Assembly: GCA_030710605.1 (NCBI GenBank)
Contig: CP092864.1
Coordinates: 141,363,368-141,427,367, forward strand
Direction: 5' to 3'
Length of the DNA: 64,000 bases
From: Cordylochernes scorpioides
Taxonomy: Eukaryota > Arthropoda > Arachnida > Pseudoscorpiones > Chernetidae
Within the stretch, counting starts at the first letter, position 1; each line of letters starts with the position of its first letter. Made by a program: the position numbers and the translations under genes. This document shows, one piece after another, positions 1-10,768 of the stretch. The notes under the pieces were generated by a model. That model saw only the letters and a list, made by a program, of their open reading frames with translations. It was not told where the DNA came from and did not search any database.

Positions 1-755
1 AATTCACCAGAATATCTAAAAGAGCAAACAATGACCATATTAATGGACGATTTAATTCCTGAAGACGATCCTAATTTGGACAATTTTCAACAACAAATAA
101 TTAGAAATTTTAAGCCACGAATGAATAATCCAAGCATAATTATTATCGAAGTAGAAGAAATAATGAATATCATTTCTAATTCTGATGTTTAAAAAGCTCC
201 AGGTTTAGACAACATAAGTAACAATATTGTAGCGTAGAAATCAAGCCTTGAAATATCCTAAGATATAAAATAATTTATTGATGACGTCACAACGACGAGT
301 CGACAATTATTAACAAGTCAGCAAAACTATCTACAGCTAGGGAATCTTAAGCAAGAAAGCAAAGAAATATTTTAAAGATGATTTCACAAATATAGAGTAA
401 TATATTTTTTATAATCTGTTGAGTATTTTCATTGAATTATATTAAATTTAATAATAAAATATTTCTTCGCCACAATATGATCAAATGTGCTTACCCAAAA
501 ATTAAGCATATGTTATGCAAACTATTTAATAAATGCATTCAAAAAGGGGTATTATCCGGAGAAATGGAAAATAGCAGCTCTAAAGATAATTCCTAAACCA
601 CATAAATCTAATTTAGAATCAACAAAAAGTTATCGACCTATCTCATTGATTTCAAATCTTTCAAAAATTTTCGAAAAAATTTTGAAAAATCGAATTTATG
701 AATTTTATGAAAGTAATAATCTTTTGAGCTCCAGACAACATGGATTTGTCAAATA
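1..755 (+). pseudogene. Family C LINE, reverse transcriptase fragment (dead)
   Basis: Conceptual translation gives the stretch before the RT domain (a KAPGLD motif near base 195-210, just after a stop) and, after base 473, RT block 1 (WKIAALKIIPKP, then SYRPISLISNLSKIFEKIL). This order is typical of jockey/I/CR1-group LINEs. The frame is broken by a stop before KAPGLD, by a frameshift near base 540 and by an inserted solo LTR at 228-472. It runs off the left edge. RT blocks with the catalytic DD are absent: sequence between about 755 and 810 seems to have been deleted, since the C-terminal domain follows directly. Confidence 0.8.
228..472. mobile_element. Solo LTR
   Basis: A 245-bp insertion begins TGTAGCGTAG and ends TTCGCCA, so it has TG...CA termini, and is flanked by the 6-bp direct repeat CAATAT (222-227 and 473-478). 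It interrupts the LINE reading frame cleanly, because LINE coding resumes at 473. There is no internal region, so it is best read as a solo LTR left by recombination. Superfamily not determined. Confidence 0.6.
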
Positions 756-817
756 AAAATCAACGACAACGTGCTTGAATAAAATATTTATCGATCGAGG
801 ATCAACAGCGATACGAC

Positions 818-1115
818 TTGGATATTCCAGATATAATTGAAAATTTGATTAAATATAAAATTACACTATTGAAGAAAAATACTAACCAAACATTTCAAAG
901 TTTCTTTCCCGCTAATATTCCGAATTATTTTCGGGCAAATTTCCACAACTCTCAATTTATTACAAATCACGGAAATTTTAGAAGCTTTTTAAAATTCATC
1001 AAAGCAGTGCAGGATTCAAGATGCTTCTGTGGATGTGAGGAGCAAATTTCTATTCATCTGCTGCTAAATTGCCCCGTCTTTCAAGAGTATAGAGAGAGAA
1101 ATAAGGATAACCCAG
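818..1115 (+). pseudogene. Family C LINE, C-terminal zinc-finger domain
   Basis: Encodes TNQTFQSFFPANIPNYFR, then TNHGNF, and a CFCG...HLLLNC cysteine/histidine cluster. This tail follows the RT domain in the same LINE family as the fragment at 34948-35600, which shares TFQSFFP, TNHGNF and HLLL.CP. It is part of the same dead element as 1-755. The cluster probably binds nucleic acid in the parental protein. Confidence 0.7.
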
Positions 1116-1191
1116 GCCCCTGGAGCGCAAGAAACGCCAACTGCCCGGGCTGTCCAGCTAACTAGTAGAAACCAGTTACTCTAGATTATAT

Positions 1192-2012
1192 TTATATAGA
1201 GCCAATTGCAGAGCCGAACCAGCTGGTCAGGAAGTTCCATGCCTGCAGAGAACCCGGGAGTCCAGCCAACGAGACTGGGTCGAAGGAGGTCTTCCCAAGC
1301 AGCAGAGCTGTCTTCATTCTGTGTTGCATGAAAGCAGGGCATCTGAATAGAAGGTGGTCCACAGTCTGTTGTTCCTCCATACAATGTGGGCAAGATGGGT
1401 CTTCCCCAGGACGCCAGAGAACCAAGTCTGCCCGAACATGGCCATGTCCTGTAAGTAAGGTGGTGGTGACTTCTCCAGGACAGACCTTAGGGAGGAATTG
1501 GAGCATCCGGTCTGGAGTATGGGCTATTCTCCTCAGGTGTCTGTTGTAGTGGTCCTGGCAATAAACCTACGTCCATGCGTCTAGGGCTGCCGCGCGTGAG
1601 TGGTTACGGGCCAGGCTTCTAGGCAGAATGGAAAATGATGGCTCTAAGATCAAAACGGCCGCGTTCTTAGCAGCTCTGTCTGCTCTTTCCTTTCCGTCGA
1701 TGCCGCAGTGTCCCGGCACCCAACACAGATTTACGTTTTGGTTGGTGTTCAGTGCGAGAATAATCTTAGCTACTAATGTCGATCGAACTGGACCTGACGT
1801 ACATATGACTGACAGAGCTTATCTGCAGTCCGACGCGATAGTGATCGCATTTCTAGAATAACCTTCCTTCACCAGACGGACCGCCCAGCGGATTGCCAGA
1901 AGTTCAGCCTGGAAGGCTGTGCAGTCGGGATGGAGCCGTAAGAGAACGGGCTGCTGATCTTCTAATGAGGGAACAATTGCAGCGCCCACCCCATGCGCCC
2001 TCGGGCTAGATC
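1192..2012 (-). pseudogene. Family A LINE, RNase H and C-terminal zinc domain
   Basis: The minus strand encodes GVGAAIVPSLED, AFQAELLAIRWAVRLVKEGY and WVPGHCGIDGKERADRAA. These are the central and C-terminal RNase H motifs, with ExxA, WVPGHxG and ERAD. They are followed by LLTGHGHVRADL and CPHC...VDHLLFRCP, the usual zinc cluster of R1/I-group LINEs. At least one in-frame stop lies in the RNase H part. The N-terminal RNase H strand (IFTDGSK) is 1.8 kb away, beyond the insertion at 2021-3797. Confidence 0.75.
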
Positions 2013-2359
2013 TTTTGATCGACAGATATCACCAACTAATGACCAAATATCCTTTAGGATATCCTGGTCTTTACAGCACTAATCCTCAATAGAATCAGGA
2101 CCTCTACTGGTAGATGCAACTACCTACTAAATAAGTGGAACATGAGTCCAGACCAGAACTGCGACTGTGGACAAATACAAACAATGCACCATATCCTAAG
2201 GGACTGTCCTCGAAGATTCTTCCAGGGAACACTTGGGGATATCCACCGGTGCACAGAGGAGGCCCTGGAGTGGATTCGTCACCTCGACATTCCACTCTAG
2301 AGAAACTTGCCAACATTGTTGTATTGTGCTGTAAAAAACAATATCATACACAATATATA

Positions 2360-3778
2360 CACTGCGTGACATTGAAAATGGAACACCAAGAAATAGTGGC
2401 CTGAAAATTATGCAAATTTCAGGGTAGACGCACCTAAGCGAGTTATGCAAATGATGTAAAATGGGCAGCTCTCGTGCGCACATGGAGTAAGATATAAGGG
2501 AAGGAACTTGCAGAAAGGACAGTATTCGTGTCGTTATTTCTTCAAGGAAAATCATTGTAGAAATTTTGTTCTTGTGTCAAAAGACACGTGTAATAACAGA
2601 GAATGCCAGGTCATCGTAAACGGAGGCAGTTCAAGCAGACAGACGCTTTTACGAGGGGCATGGTGATCGGACTGAAAAGGGCAGGTTGGTCCATACGTCA
2701 AATCGCAGCTGATACACACCTTGGTGCGTCCACGGTGCACCGACTGTGGAGAAGATGGTTGGAACAAGGAAATGTGGCGATTTATAGGAATGTCGGTGCA
2801 ACCAGAGTGACGTCAGCACGTGTGGATCGGCGTATCCTTCGACAAGCAGTGGCGGCCCCACAAGCCGCTTGTACCGCCATTCTGCAACATGCGCAAGACA
2901 CCCTAGATCATTCCATCTCGACCAGAACCATTTCCCGTCGATTGGTTGCTAATGGCTTGCACTCATGCCGTCCGCTAAGAAGACTGCCATTGACCCCACC
3001 GAATAGGCGCCAACGTTTGGAATGGTGCCGGGCTAGATCGACGTGGATGACGGAATGGCACAGGGTCGTGTTCTCAGATGAGTCGGGTTTCTGCTTGTCC
3101 AGTGATAGTCGCCGTGTACGCGTGTGGCGTCGACGTGGAGAAAGGTCCAATCCGGCAGCAATTGTGGAACGCCCCACCGTGCGACAACGTGGAATCATGG
3201 TTTGGGGCGCAATCGCGTATGATTCCAGGTCACCTTTACTTCGTATTCAGGGCACTATGACGGCCCAACGATACGTTGATGATGTGCTGCGACCGGTGAC
3301 ACTCCCCTACCTTCAGGGGGTACCCAATGCCCTTTATCAGCAGGATAACGCCCGACCGCACACTGCTCGCATTAGCCAACAAGATCTGCAAGATGTACAG
3401 ATGCTTCCCTGGCCACAGTACTCTCCTGATCTCTCACCAATCGAGCACGTCTGGGACATCATTGGACGCCGTTTGCATGCCTTGCCACAGCCGCGTTCAG
3501 AAGACGAACTGTGGCAAATGGTTGAGAGGGAATGGAGAGCCATCCCTCAGGACGCCATCCGTACTCTGATTGACTCTCTACCTAGACGTGTTGCTGCGTG
3601 CATCGCCGTCCGCGGTGGTCCTACTTGCTACTAAGCCGACGCCGTTCTCGCTCTGTATTATGACTATCATTTTGAAATAAATATCACTTATTGTTCGTCC
3701 CTGTCTCTCTCTGTCTGCCGAGTTTCATCACTTTCTGGCCACTATTTCTTGGTGTTCCATTTTCAATGTCACGCAGTG
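2360..3778 (+). mobile_element. Intact Tc1 transposon
   Basis: A 1419-bp element with perfect 42-bp terminal inverted repeats (CACTGCGTGACATTGAAAAT...) at 2360-2401 and 3737-3778. It is flanked by TA on both sides (2358-2359, 3779-3780), as expected for Tc1/mariner insertion. One uninterrupted transposase gene lies inside. Perfect repeats and an open reading frame suggest recent arrival. Confidence 0.92.
2603..3634 (+). CDS. Tc1-family transposase
   Basis: A 343-residue protein of the usual Tc1 length. The N-terminal half has two helix-turn-helix units (around residues 20-55 and 75-115; SIRQIAADTHLGASTVHRLW is clear). The catalytic core shows FSDESGF, MVWGAI, YQQDNARPHTA and SPDLSPIEHVWD. 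It would bind the 42-bp end repeats and move the element by cut and paste at TA. By codon count 32 residues separate the second catalytic D (in QQDN) from the catalytic E (in SPIE), against 34 in typical Tc1, although surrounding motifs are normal. No frameshift or stop is visible, so it may be functional. The ATG used is the first after the left repeat region. Confidence 0.93.
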   Translation: MPGHRKRRQFKQTDAFTRGMVIGLKRAGWSIRQIAADTHLGASTVHRLWRRWLEQGNVAIYRNVGATRVTSARVDRRILRQAVAAPQAACTAILQHAQDTLDHSISTRTISRRLVANGLHSCRPLRRLPLTPPNRRQRLEWCRARSTWMTEWHRVVFSDESGFCLSSDSRRVRVWRRRGERSNPAAIVERPTVRQRGIMVWGAIAYDSRSPLLRIQGTMTAQRYVDDVLRPVTLPYLQGVPNALYQQDNARPHTARISQQDLQDVQMLPWPQYSPDLSPIEHVWDIIGRRLHALPQPRSEDELWQMVEREWRAIPQDAIRTLIDSLPRRVAACIAVRGGPTCY

Positions 3779-3805
3779 TATATACCCCAGCCTCATTTTT
3801 TGATC

Positions 3806-5710
3806 CGTCTGTGAATATTATAGGTGTTGTTATCTCCTCGATGTTTAGACTGAAAGACAATTGACGTCTATCTGGAGGGTATGGCAAAGAAGCAGGGCCT
3901 GGTCTAGATTCAAAATTTCCTTCATTGATTTCCTTCAGGAACGCCGTACGAGACCTAACAATAATATCGAAAGGAGGGCTGCCGGTGATGGAGATGGCTG
4001 AGACTGTAGGTGTGTAAGGACCTCCTCTCAGTACACGTTTCGCAAAATTGCAGTGAAGGCTCCTAAGTTGCCTATTGCCTTCGCTGGAGAGAGCACGACC
4101 TCCCCATGCTGACGCTCCGTCCAGCTGAAAAGAAGATTCCAAATTTACCCTGTATGGTGTGGGTGAGTCGTGGGATTATTGATCTGCATCTACGTGTGAT
4201 CTTGCGTAGGTGGGCGACAAATCCGCGGGTCTGGTAAAACTCCACTCCTAAGATTGTGACGGTCTTCTTGATGTTTAATGGTTGACCAAGGACTCTAAGC
4301 CCTGTCTCGGAGTTGGGGTGGACATTACGCCATTGGAACAGGCAAGCTTGAGTCTTAATGGGGTTTATATTAAGACCATTTTTCGTGCACCAAGATGTCA
4401 ACCTCTCCAAGAAGGTGTTAGCGGCAGAGACCGGCAGGCGACTACGAACCCGAGTCATAAGGGTGAAGTCGTCCGCGTAAGCTATTAATCGGCTATCTAT
4501 GATGGAGGGAAGGGTGAAGATGGTCCGAGCAACTATGTTCCACAGGAAAGGACTTAGCGCTGAACCCTGGGGAGTGCCGAGTTGGGAGGACGTACATTCT
4601 GTTGCTGTCCAAGCTGAGTAAGAAACCGTCCGGTATTCCAAAAAGCTTTTTACTAAACAGGTAATAGACTCTGAACAATTTAGACGTTCAAGATTTTGTA
4701 TGATTGCCGGCCTCCAAACAGTGTCGAAGGCCTTACTGATGTCCGAGCTGATGACAAGAGTTTTCCTCCAGTGAGCTTGTCTTTCTTCAATTAATTGAGT
4801 GATACTCGCCAGTGCATCTTCCGCTGAACGACCATTTACGGTACCCAATACGGTTTTGTATTGATCTTCAAAGAACCATCCATGACGATCCGCGAGCCTC
4901 TGAAGTCGAAACAGGATACATCTCTCAAATACTTTGGCCATAGTGTTCAATAAAGTAATAGGTCTGTATTTCTCCAGCTGACTGGTGGCTGAATTGGAGG
5001 ATTTAGGCAGAAGTATGAGGCGGCCTTCTTTCCATTGACGGGGGAAGTGGCCCATACGACGGCATTTGGCGAACAATTCGGCCAGCAGGAATTGCAAGGA
5101 AGGGCCGCCCAGGTCTAGGCATTTTGAACCAAGACCGTCAGGGCCCGGGGCTTTCCTTTTTCCACAGCGATGAATGGCTCGCAAAACTTCCCAGGGTTTG
5201 AATTCAGGTTCGTCTGAGTGAGCAGAAATTGCATTCCTTTGCGGGTGAGGTCTGGTGTCAGGTAGGAAAAAGTGATTTAACAGGGTCTGGCAAGTCTCAT
5301 GAGGATTGTAAAGAGAGCCGTTATCATGTTTGAGAAGTGGCGGACCTCGGGGGGAGCCGCGGCCCCGGGCGATAAATCGATGTATGTCACTCCAGTATGC
5401 GGATGACACCTCCTTGCAGAGATTAAACCAGGTTTTACTTTTAGCTTTCCGTATAGCCGCCTTCAGTCGATTATGGCACGCTCGGTATAAACCGCGGAAG
5501 AAGTTCCTAATAGAACACCGGACACTCTGACTGCAACGGCGGAGGGAGATAACCAACCTTCTGATCCGACTCAGTTCGGGGGTCCACCACGGCTTTGACG
5601 GTCTTGTAGTATTGGAGCGTCCCCCCATGGAAGAGTCACAAGCTGATTGCAGGATGGAAGTCAGAAGGAGGACCACCCTGTCAATATCTTCTGGGCTAGA
5701 GGCCTCGTTT
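3806..5710 (-). pseudogene. Family A LINE ORF2, reverse transcriptase to start of RNase H
   Basis: From 5676 to 4072 one open frame covers the linker and RT domain: KRKAPGPDGLG, WKEGRLILLPK, YRPITLLNTMAKVFE, SSDISKAFDTVW, LGTPQGSALSPFLW and the catalytic AYADDFTL. Near 4140 the frame shifts. A second frame then carries the thumb and connector (FAKRVLRGGPYTPTVSA) and the first RNase H strand IFTDGSKNEAG. The RT core is intact but the gene is broken by the shift, by the 5725-7567 LINE upstream and by the 2021-3797 insert downstream. Encoded product in life: RT for target-primed reverse transcription. Confidence 0.85.
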
Positions 5711-5724
5711 AATAAGGTAGTTAC

Positions 5725-7448
5725 ACCATCAAATTATAGGGGCATTGCCCTTATAAGCAACTTGTCAAAACATTTTACATCCATATTAAAAAATAGACTA
5801 AGTAATTGGATTGAAAATAGAAAACTCATAGCGGAAAATCAGGCAGGATTCAGAAAGGGCTACTCGTGCAAAGACCATATCTTCACGCTTACGTCACTAA
5901 TTCAAATGACATTAAACCGCAAAAGGAGGAAACTTTACACATTCTTGATCTTAAAAAGCGTTTGATACAGTTCCACATCTACTATTATGGAGAAAGCTTG
6001 CGCTTGTTGGTTTAAGTGGGCGATTTATCAAACTTATACAGAACTACTATGCTCAAATGATGGCAGCGGTCAGATGGAGCGGCTCTTTTACAGAATTTAT
6101 CAAAATACAATCAGGTGTTCTTCAGGGTGAACCTCTTTCACCGTATTTATTTATTATTTTCAATAACGATCTGGTTGCTACGCTGGATGATTCTGACCTG
6201 CCAGGTATATACTTACCGGGCCATGGAACTATACACCTGCTCCTGTTCGCGGATGATATAGTCTTCCGTGGTGAATCCAAGATAAGTATCCAAATAAAGA
6301 TTAATTTAATAAAAATATTTTGAGGAAAATAGTTTAACTCTGAACCAATTCCAGTCTAAAATCGTAGCGTTTCGAAATGGAGGCCGCTTGGCTAGATCTG
6401 ACGTTTGGTTTTGGGGCCAACAACCTTTGACAGTTACCTCAAAATATACGTATCTTGGCTACCCCTTAACAATCAAGAATCCAACTGCTTACGTGGCGCA
6501 GCACTTTAAAAGCAAAGCATTGATTGCTACAAACGCAGTATGGAGAATACTATCTAAGTCAAGAACCATATCGTTCGGAGCAGTGATGAAATTACTTGAC
6601 TCCATAGTTTTATCCACGTTATTATACTCGGCCCCACTGTGGGCGACGAATCAGATAGGAGTTGTAAACCAGATCCAGGATATTTTTCTTACGGCGATTT
6701 CTTGACCTTCGCAAATTTACACTCCGGGCTATATCTTACGAACAGAAACCGAAAGGATGTCCCTTGAATTAAACATTACGAAATAGATTCTAAAGTTCTA
6801 GATACGGATTTTAAAAATGGACAGGACAAGATTACCTTATGTTTGCTTGTTCCAGCTCTAGGAAGTTTCAATTTTAAGAAAAGCGGGAAACAACTTTATT
6901 TATAACCTGAATAACATCATTGACTCTTGGGGTTTTTCTTTTCTTAAGAACTGTGAAGATTATATGGTTTTGCGAGGAGAAATGCCTAGAATAGTTCAAA
7001 CCACAGTGGACCAGCTACTCCAATTTGACCGAGCTAAGATACAAAACTCAACTCATTGTATTCACTATCAATCTCTAAGTAGCTCCTTTATGACGGAGGA
7101 CTACTTACTATCAAACTTCTCTTTGAAAATAGCCCGTCAAAGGATTCTATGGCTATTTCCCCCCGAGGATATCACGGGATTTTGGAACAGCGACTCTTTA
7201 AATTTCTACTTCTGCAATGCTGGCGTCCAAAAAATTTGGTTCATTATCTATTCCATTGCCCATTCCTACAGGAAAAGAGACTGGAAATTCGCGAAATTTC
7301 GGGGCTAACTCACTATAATGAACAACATGTATATACAATTTTTACTACTCTCCAGCTGGATAAAACATTTGTTTATAAATATTTAAAATTTTTCAAGGCG
7401 ATTGACAAAATGAGGGAAGAAGTGCTCAACTCCCCAGACAACGGCTGA
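5725..7448 (+). pseudogene. Family B LINE ORF2 (RT to C-terminal tail), decayed
   Basis: Pieces in several frames: SNYRGIALISNLSKHFTSIL and ENQAGFRKGYSCKDHIFTL (RT blocks 1-2), IQSGVLQGEPLSPYLFIIF, then LLLFADDIVF (FADD catalytic box, about 6238-6267), ILYSAPLWA and a tail ending HYLFHCPFLQEKR. At least four frameshifts separate them. The order matches the better preserved copy at 46263-47149. Not functional. Confidence 0.8.
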
Positions 7449-7567
7449 TTGCTCCACCTCCCCTCTAAATTGCTTTTCCTCCTCACTCATGTACATATAT
7501 AACCTTTTAAGGGAATCCCCTTGTAAGACAATAGTGTCTTAATGAAGGTTTTTGTTGTTGTTGTTGT
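5725..7567 (+). mobile_element. Family B LINE, 5' truncated, inserted in family A LINE
   Basis: Inserted between AATAAGGTAGTTAC (5711-5724) and AATAGGGTAGTTAC (7568-7581), a 14-bp target duplication with one mismatch. It starts within the RT domain and ends in a (TTG)n tail at 7549-7567, the same tail as the family B copies at 11941, 46263, 59247 and 59728. About 1.84 kb long. Confidence 0.88.
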
Positions 7568-8318
7568 AATAGGGTAGTTACCTGGTGGAGAGAAGAGTTG
7601 AGGAAGGATTTAAAGGTCTGTTCTTTACATGAGGATTCAACCCAGGAGGATTTTGTCTCGTTATTGACCATGTCTAGGAATGTAGTCCAGATAGGCATAT
7701 GGTCAGTGAAGGCCATCTCATCTAATAAACCTCTAGTGACATGGATAGCCAGTGAGCTGGATGCCAGAGTTACATCTATAGAAGAAGATAAAGGCCCATT
7801 TGACCAGGTCGAGTCCACAGGAGGTCCCAAGAAATGAAGATCATTGAAGCTGGCGAACTCTTCAAGATTAGCACCCCGGAAGTCCAACCTCGCACCGATG
7901 CCCCAGGTAGGAGAGTGGGCGTTAGTGTCCATACCCAGGATCACTGGAAGAGAGGCCCGTCTTATCGTATCTTCCAGAAGAGGGATGAAATCAATGGCAG
8001 CTCTAAGGCCGTGCCAGTAGGCCGAGTGCACCACGATAATGCTCTGCTCTAGACATATGGCTATGGAGGTTATGGCGGTGTCTGGGGAGGTTAGAGGGAT
8101 GGGATGAAGGTTGCTACGTGCCACAATTCCCGAGGGGATGTAGGCGCCTGGGACAAAAAAAATGCCTGAAACCCACGTGTGGGCCAGAAGAAGTTAGTTG
8201 AGAGTTCTTGCAGGAGCACGATGTCGGCCTGTGTCGAATTTGCCAAATTTGCAATTTCAAGAATGACAGTTGGTGATTTTTTAGCGTTCACCTGCAGGAC
8301 ACGCAATGGCCTAGACAT
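7568..8318 (-). pseudogene. Family A LINE ORF2, apurinic-type endonuclease domain
   Basis: Two overlapping minus-strand frames encode the endonuclease. 8318-8091 has LRVLQVNAKKSPTV and QADIVLLQE (N-terminal strands with catalytic N and E). 8124-7568 has LGMDTNAHSPTWG, SSSIDVTLAS and FTDHMPIW (catalytic D/N, then D-H). This is the nick-making domain of R1/I-group LINEs. A frameshift splits it, and the family B LINE cuts it at VTTLL. The reading frame resumes at 5710 on the other side of that insert. Confidence 0.82.
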
Positions 8319-9461
8319 TGTTTCTTGTTCGGGCTATTCTCTCTTTTACAAAGGGACAGGTAGATAATGTGGCAAAGTGGTTGTGGGAGCTCCAGATTTT
8401 TTTTCTGCAGCGGCAGCAGCGGCTTTGGCTTGGCTCGACCGAGCATCGGATGCCCTCATGCTCTGCAGAGCCGCAGCGAGAGCAGATTGGATGGGCAGCT
8501 GGACAGGCAGAAGCGCAGTGGCCGAAGCCACAGCAATGGAAGCATTGCTTTAAAGTATGACTGCGCTCATACCTGTGCACTAGACCCGCCACAGGAATAC
8601 GTCCATGTTGACCGAGGATTTCGGCGACTTGGTTGTCCACTTCGATGAACACTGTACTAGTGCTGTGTGCCGCATTATTCGATCGATGGACTACCCTGAT
8701 TTCACGCTTTTCCAGGAGTGACTGCACGGAGTGGTTGGAGCGGAAGCTCTCGCATATCTCATCGTCCCGCACCTCCCCGTCCACTCTGAAGAGGCAGTAT
8801 CTTGGTAGGATAACCGGGCACTCGGGGCAGCTTAGGCCCGTTGGCAGGGAGGTCAGCCCAGTGGCCAGCTACTTTGCCATTTGGGTTGTTTTGGGGTGGA
8901 AAACCACCTCGCCGCTGGTGTTGATGGACGCCACCACGTGTTTTGATGACGCTAGGGAAGAATGAATCTTTTGAATTTCCCTCAAAAATTCCCTTGGGTT
9001 GCTTTGGGGTTAGCCGACCTGACGACGACATGCGATTCGAAGGAAGGAGCCAGATTCACAAATGTGGATTTCGCTTTGGGTTTCGGAGGTGCAGGCTTTA
9101 CCGGCTTGTCTTTCTCTGCCACTACCGAGGCGAAAGAGGTGGAGGGAATCGGGACGTTGGCTGTGGGATTGGGTCTTCCTAGACTGACTCCCTTGAAGGC
9201 GTCCTTAAGAAGAAGTTCTGCCTCTTGGACGAGAGTCAGTATCAGTCCTTTGGTGGCCATCTGTATTTTTTCGGGGGAGTCCAGGCTGGTGTCGGCAATG
9301 ATCGCTTCGAAGGTTTGGCACTCAAAGTTGAACAAGTTCGCCGTGCTGTTGAATTTAAATTGGTGATGGGAAGACGGGAGGAGGTCTTCGTCCTCAGAAC
9401 GCGGCCGCTTGTTGGCCTGCTGACTTCCTCCACCACCGCGATCATACTGGTTCAGCTCCAT
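8311..9461 (-). pseudogene. Family A LINE ORF1 (gag-like, three CCHC knuckles)
   Basis: The N-terminal part (9461-8982) is Q/K/S-rich and starts MELNQYDRGGGG. The middle (about 8960-8790) reads VVASINTSGEVVFHPKTTQM through a stop. The C-terminal part (8784-8311) has CFHCCGFGHCASAC, CSRCGSAEHEGIRC and CCRCRKK, three zinc-knuckle-like clusters typical of gag-type ORF1 proteins. It overlaps the endonuclease frame by 8 bases. At least one stop and one frameshift make it non-functional. Confidence 0.78.
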
Positions 9462-9714
9462 AAATAAAAACTATCAAAAAGCAAATCTACTCCAAAGAGA
9501 GTGAAAAAAGGCAGACCAGACAAAGAACATAATTCCGTTAACGAGATGAGGTGTGTATGGTTATTGGTTCGGCCAACAACAAATATCCAATTTATATACA
9601 CATATATTTTTACATAATGAGGTTTTGAAAAATGCAAATAATCTTCATCTATTTACATGCACAACAATTTATTTTATCATCACTACAGCATAAATCACTC
9701 TTGGTGAATTTTTT

Positions 9715-10768
9715 TATTGCAATTCAGAATCTGCCACTGAAGCTTTACAAGCGTTTCGTACCTTTAAAGGTATTCGAAGCGGTAAAGGACCCATGAGTTG
9801 CTACTCTCTAAGGCGAATGATAAAAACTTTGGAGAAGACTGGATCTCTGGAAGCAAAATCTCGGAGTGGAAGACCATCGACATGCAAGTCAGGGGTTGCT
9901 GCGGTTTCGCAGAATGTTGAAGCTATTGAAACGTTATCCACGTATGGAGATGTAAGTGCTCGACAAACGGGGATTTGGTATGGAACAGTTTGGAGAGCAC
10001 TAAGAATTTGTCTTAAAAAATACCCGTAAAAAAATTCAAAGACTTCACGAGCTAAAAGTCGGCGATTTTGAGAAGCGTCAAGAATTCGCTTCATGGGTTT
10101 TCCGGCAAATTGATATTGATGAAAACTGGCTGTTGAATATTCTGTGGACAGATGAAGCTCAATTTTCTCTGAACGGATAAGTTAACACTCAAAACAGCCG
10201 CATTTGGGCAACAGAAAACCCTAGGATATTTACAGAAATGCCACTTCATCAGCCCAGAGTTATAGTTTGGCGTGGGTTCACTTCTTCTTTTATTATTGGG
10301 CCATTTTTCTTTGAAGAAATAAATGGAAGAACATTTAAAACCGTTTCTGTAACTGGTGAACGTTATGTTCAACTTTTGAGAGAAAAGGTTATCCCCATAT
10401 TGCAGGACAGACAAGCACTGAGCGAAATAACATTCATGCAAGATGGAGAACCTCCTCATATCTCCCGCGGTGCCAAACAATTGCTGAAGGATACGTTCGG
10501 TGAAGATCGTGTGATAAGTCGCCACTTTATACACCAGTGGCCTTCAAGATCACCAGACTTGACGCCTTGCGATTTTTGGATATGGGGGTACATTAAGTCG
10601 CGTGCTTATCGATGCCGGCCTACCACATTGGCCATGTTGAAGGCTTCTATCAGACGGCACGTTTCATCAATTTCATCAGATATGTTATTTAATGCTGTCC
10701 ATTCTGTCATCTATCGTCTGCAGGCGGTGTTTGAGAATGAAGGGCGCCACATTGAGCAAGGATTGTGA
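9715..10768 (+). pseudogene. Mariner-superfamily transposase (DD41D-like), broken
   Basis: The translation starts ATEALQAFRTFKGIRSGKGP with a helix-turn-helix region (LRRMIKTLEKTGSLEAK, SGRPS). It continues, after a frameshift near 10025, with LWTDEAQFSLNG and a stop at about 10179. An open piece (10238-10768) has MQDGEPPHISRGAKQLL and SPDLTPCDFWIWGYIKS. By codon count 42 residues separate the last two catalytic D positions, close to the DD41D group. I could not find its terminal inverted repeats. Dead copy. Confidence 0.75.

Larger units (their letters stand above)
2021..3797 (+). mobile_element. RTE-like LINE 3' fragment carrying a Tc1 element
   Basis: The insert lies between two copies of TTTTGATC (2013-2020 and 3798-3805) inside the RNase H domain of the family A LINE. 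Its plus strand encodes NKWNMSPDQNCDCG, QTMHHILRDCP and ALEWIRHLDIPL before a stop near 2301, the C-terminal zinc tail typical of RTE-type LINEs. It is therefore strongly 5' truncated. A Tc1 transposon (2360-3778) sits in its 3' part at a TA dinucleotide. Confidence 0.55.
1181..9640 (-). mobile_element. Family A LINE with RNase H (I/R1/LOA group), split by two insertions
   Basis: Reading the minus strand from 9461 down to 1192 gives ORF1 with CCHC knuckles, an endonuclease, RT, RNase H and a C-terminal zinc-finger tail, the order seen in RNase H-bearing LINEs. It is interrupted by a family B LINE at 5725-7567 (duplication AATARGGTAGTTAC) and by an RTE-like fragment plus Tc1 at 2021-3797 (duplication TTTTGATC). 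When the insertions are skipped, the coding sequence continues across both joins (HQVTTLL then NEASSPED; TDGSK then the rest of RNase H). Bases 9462-9640 are taken as its 5' UTR. Several stops and frameshifts show it is dead. Confidence 0.75.

Noticed and set aside
1628-1861. Plus-strand open frame in the RNase H region
   Set aside because: Shadow of the minus-strand LINE frame, which has clear RNase H motifs.
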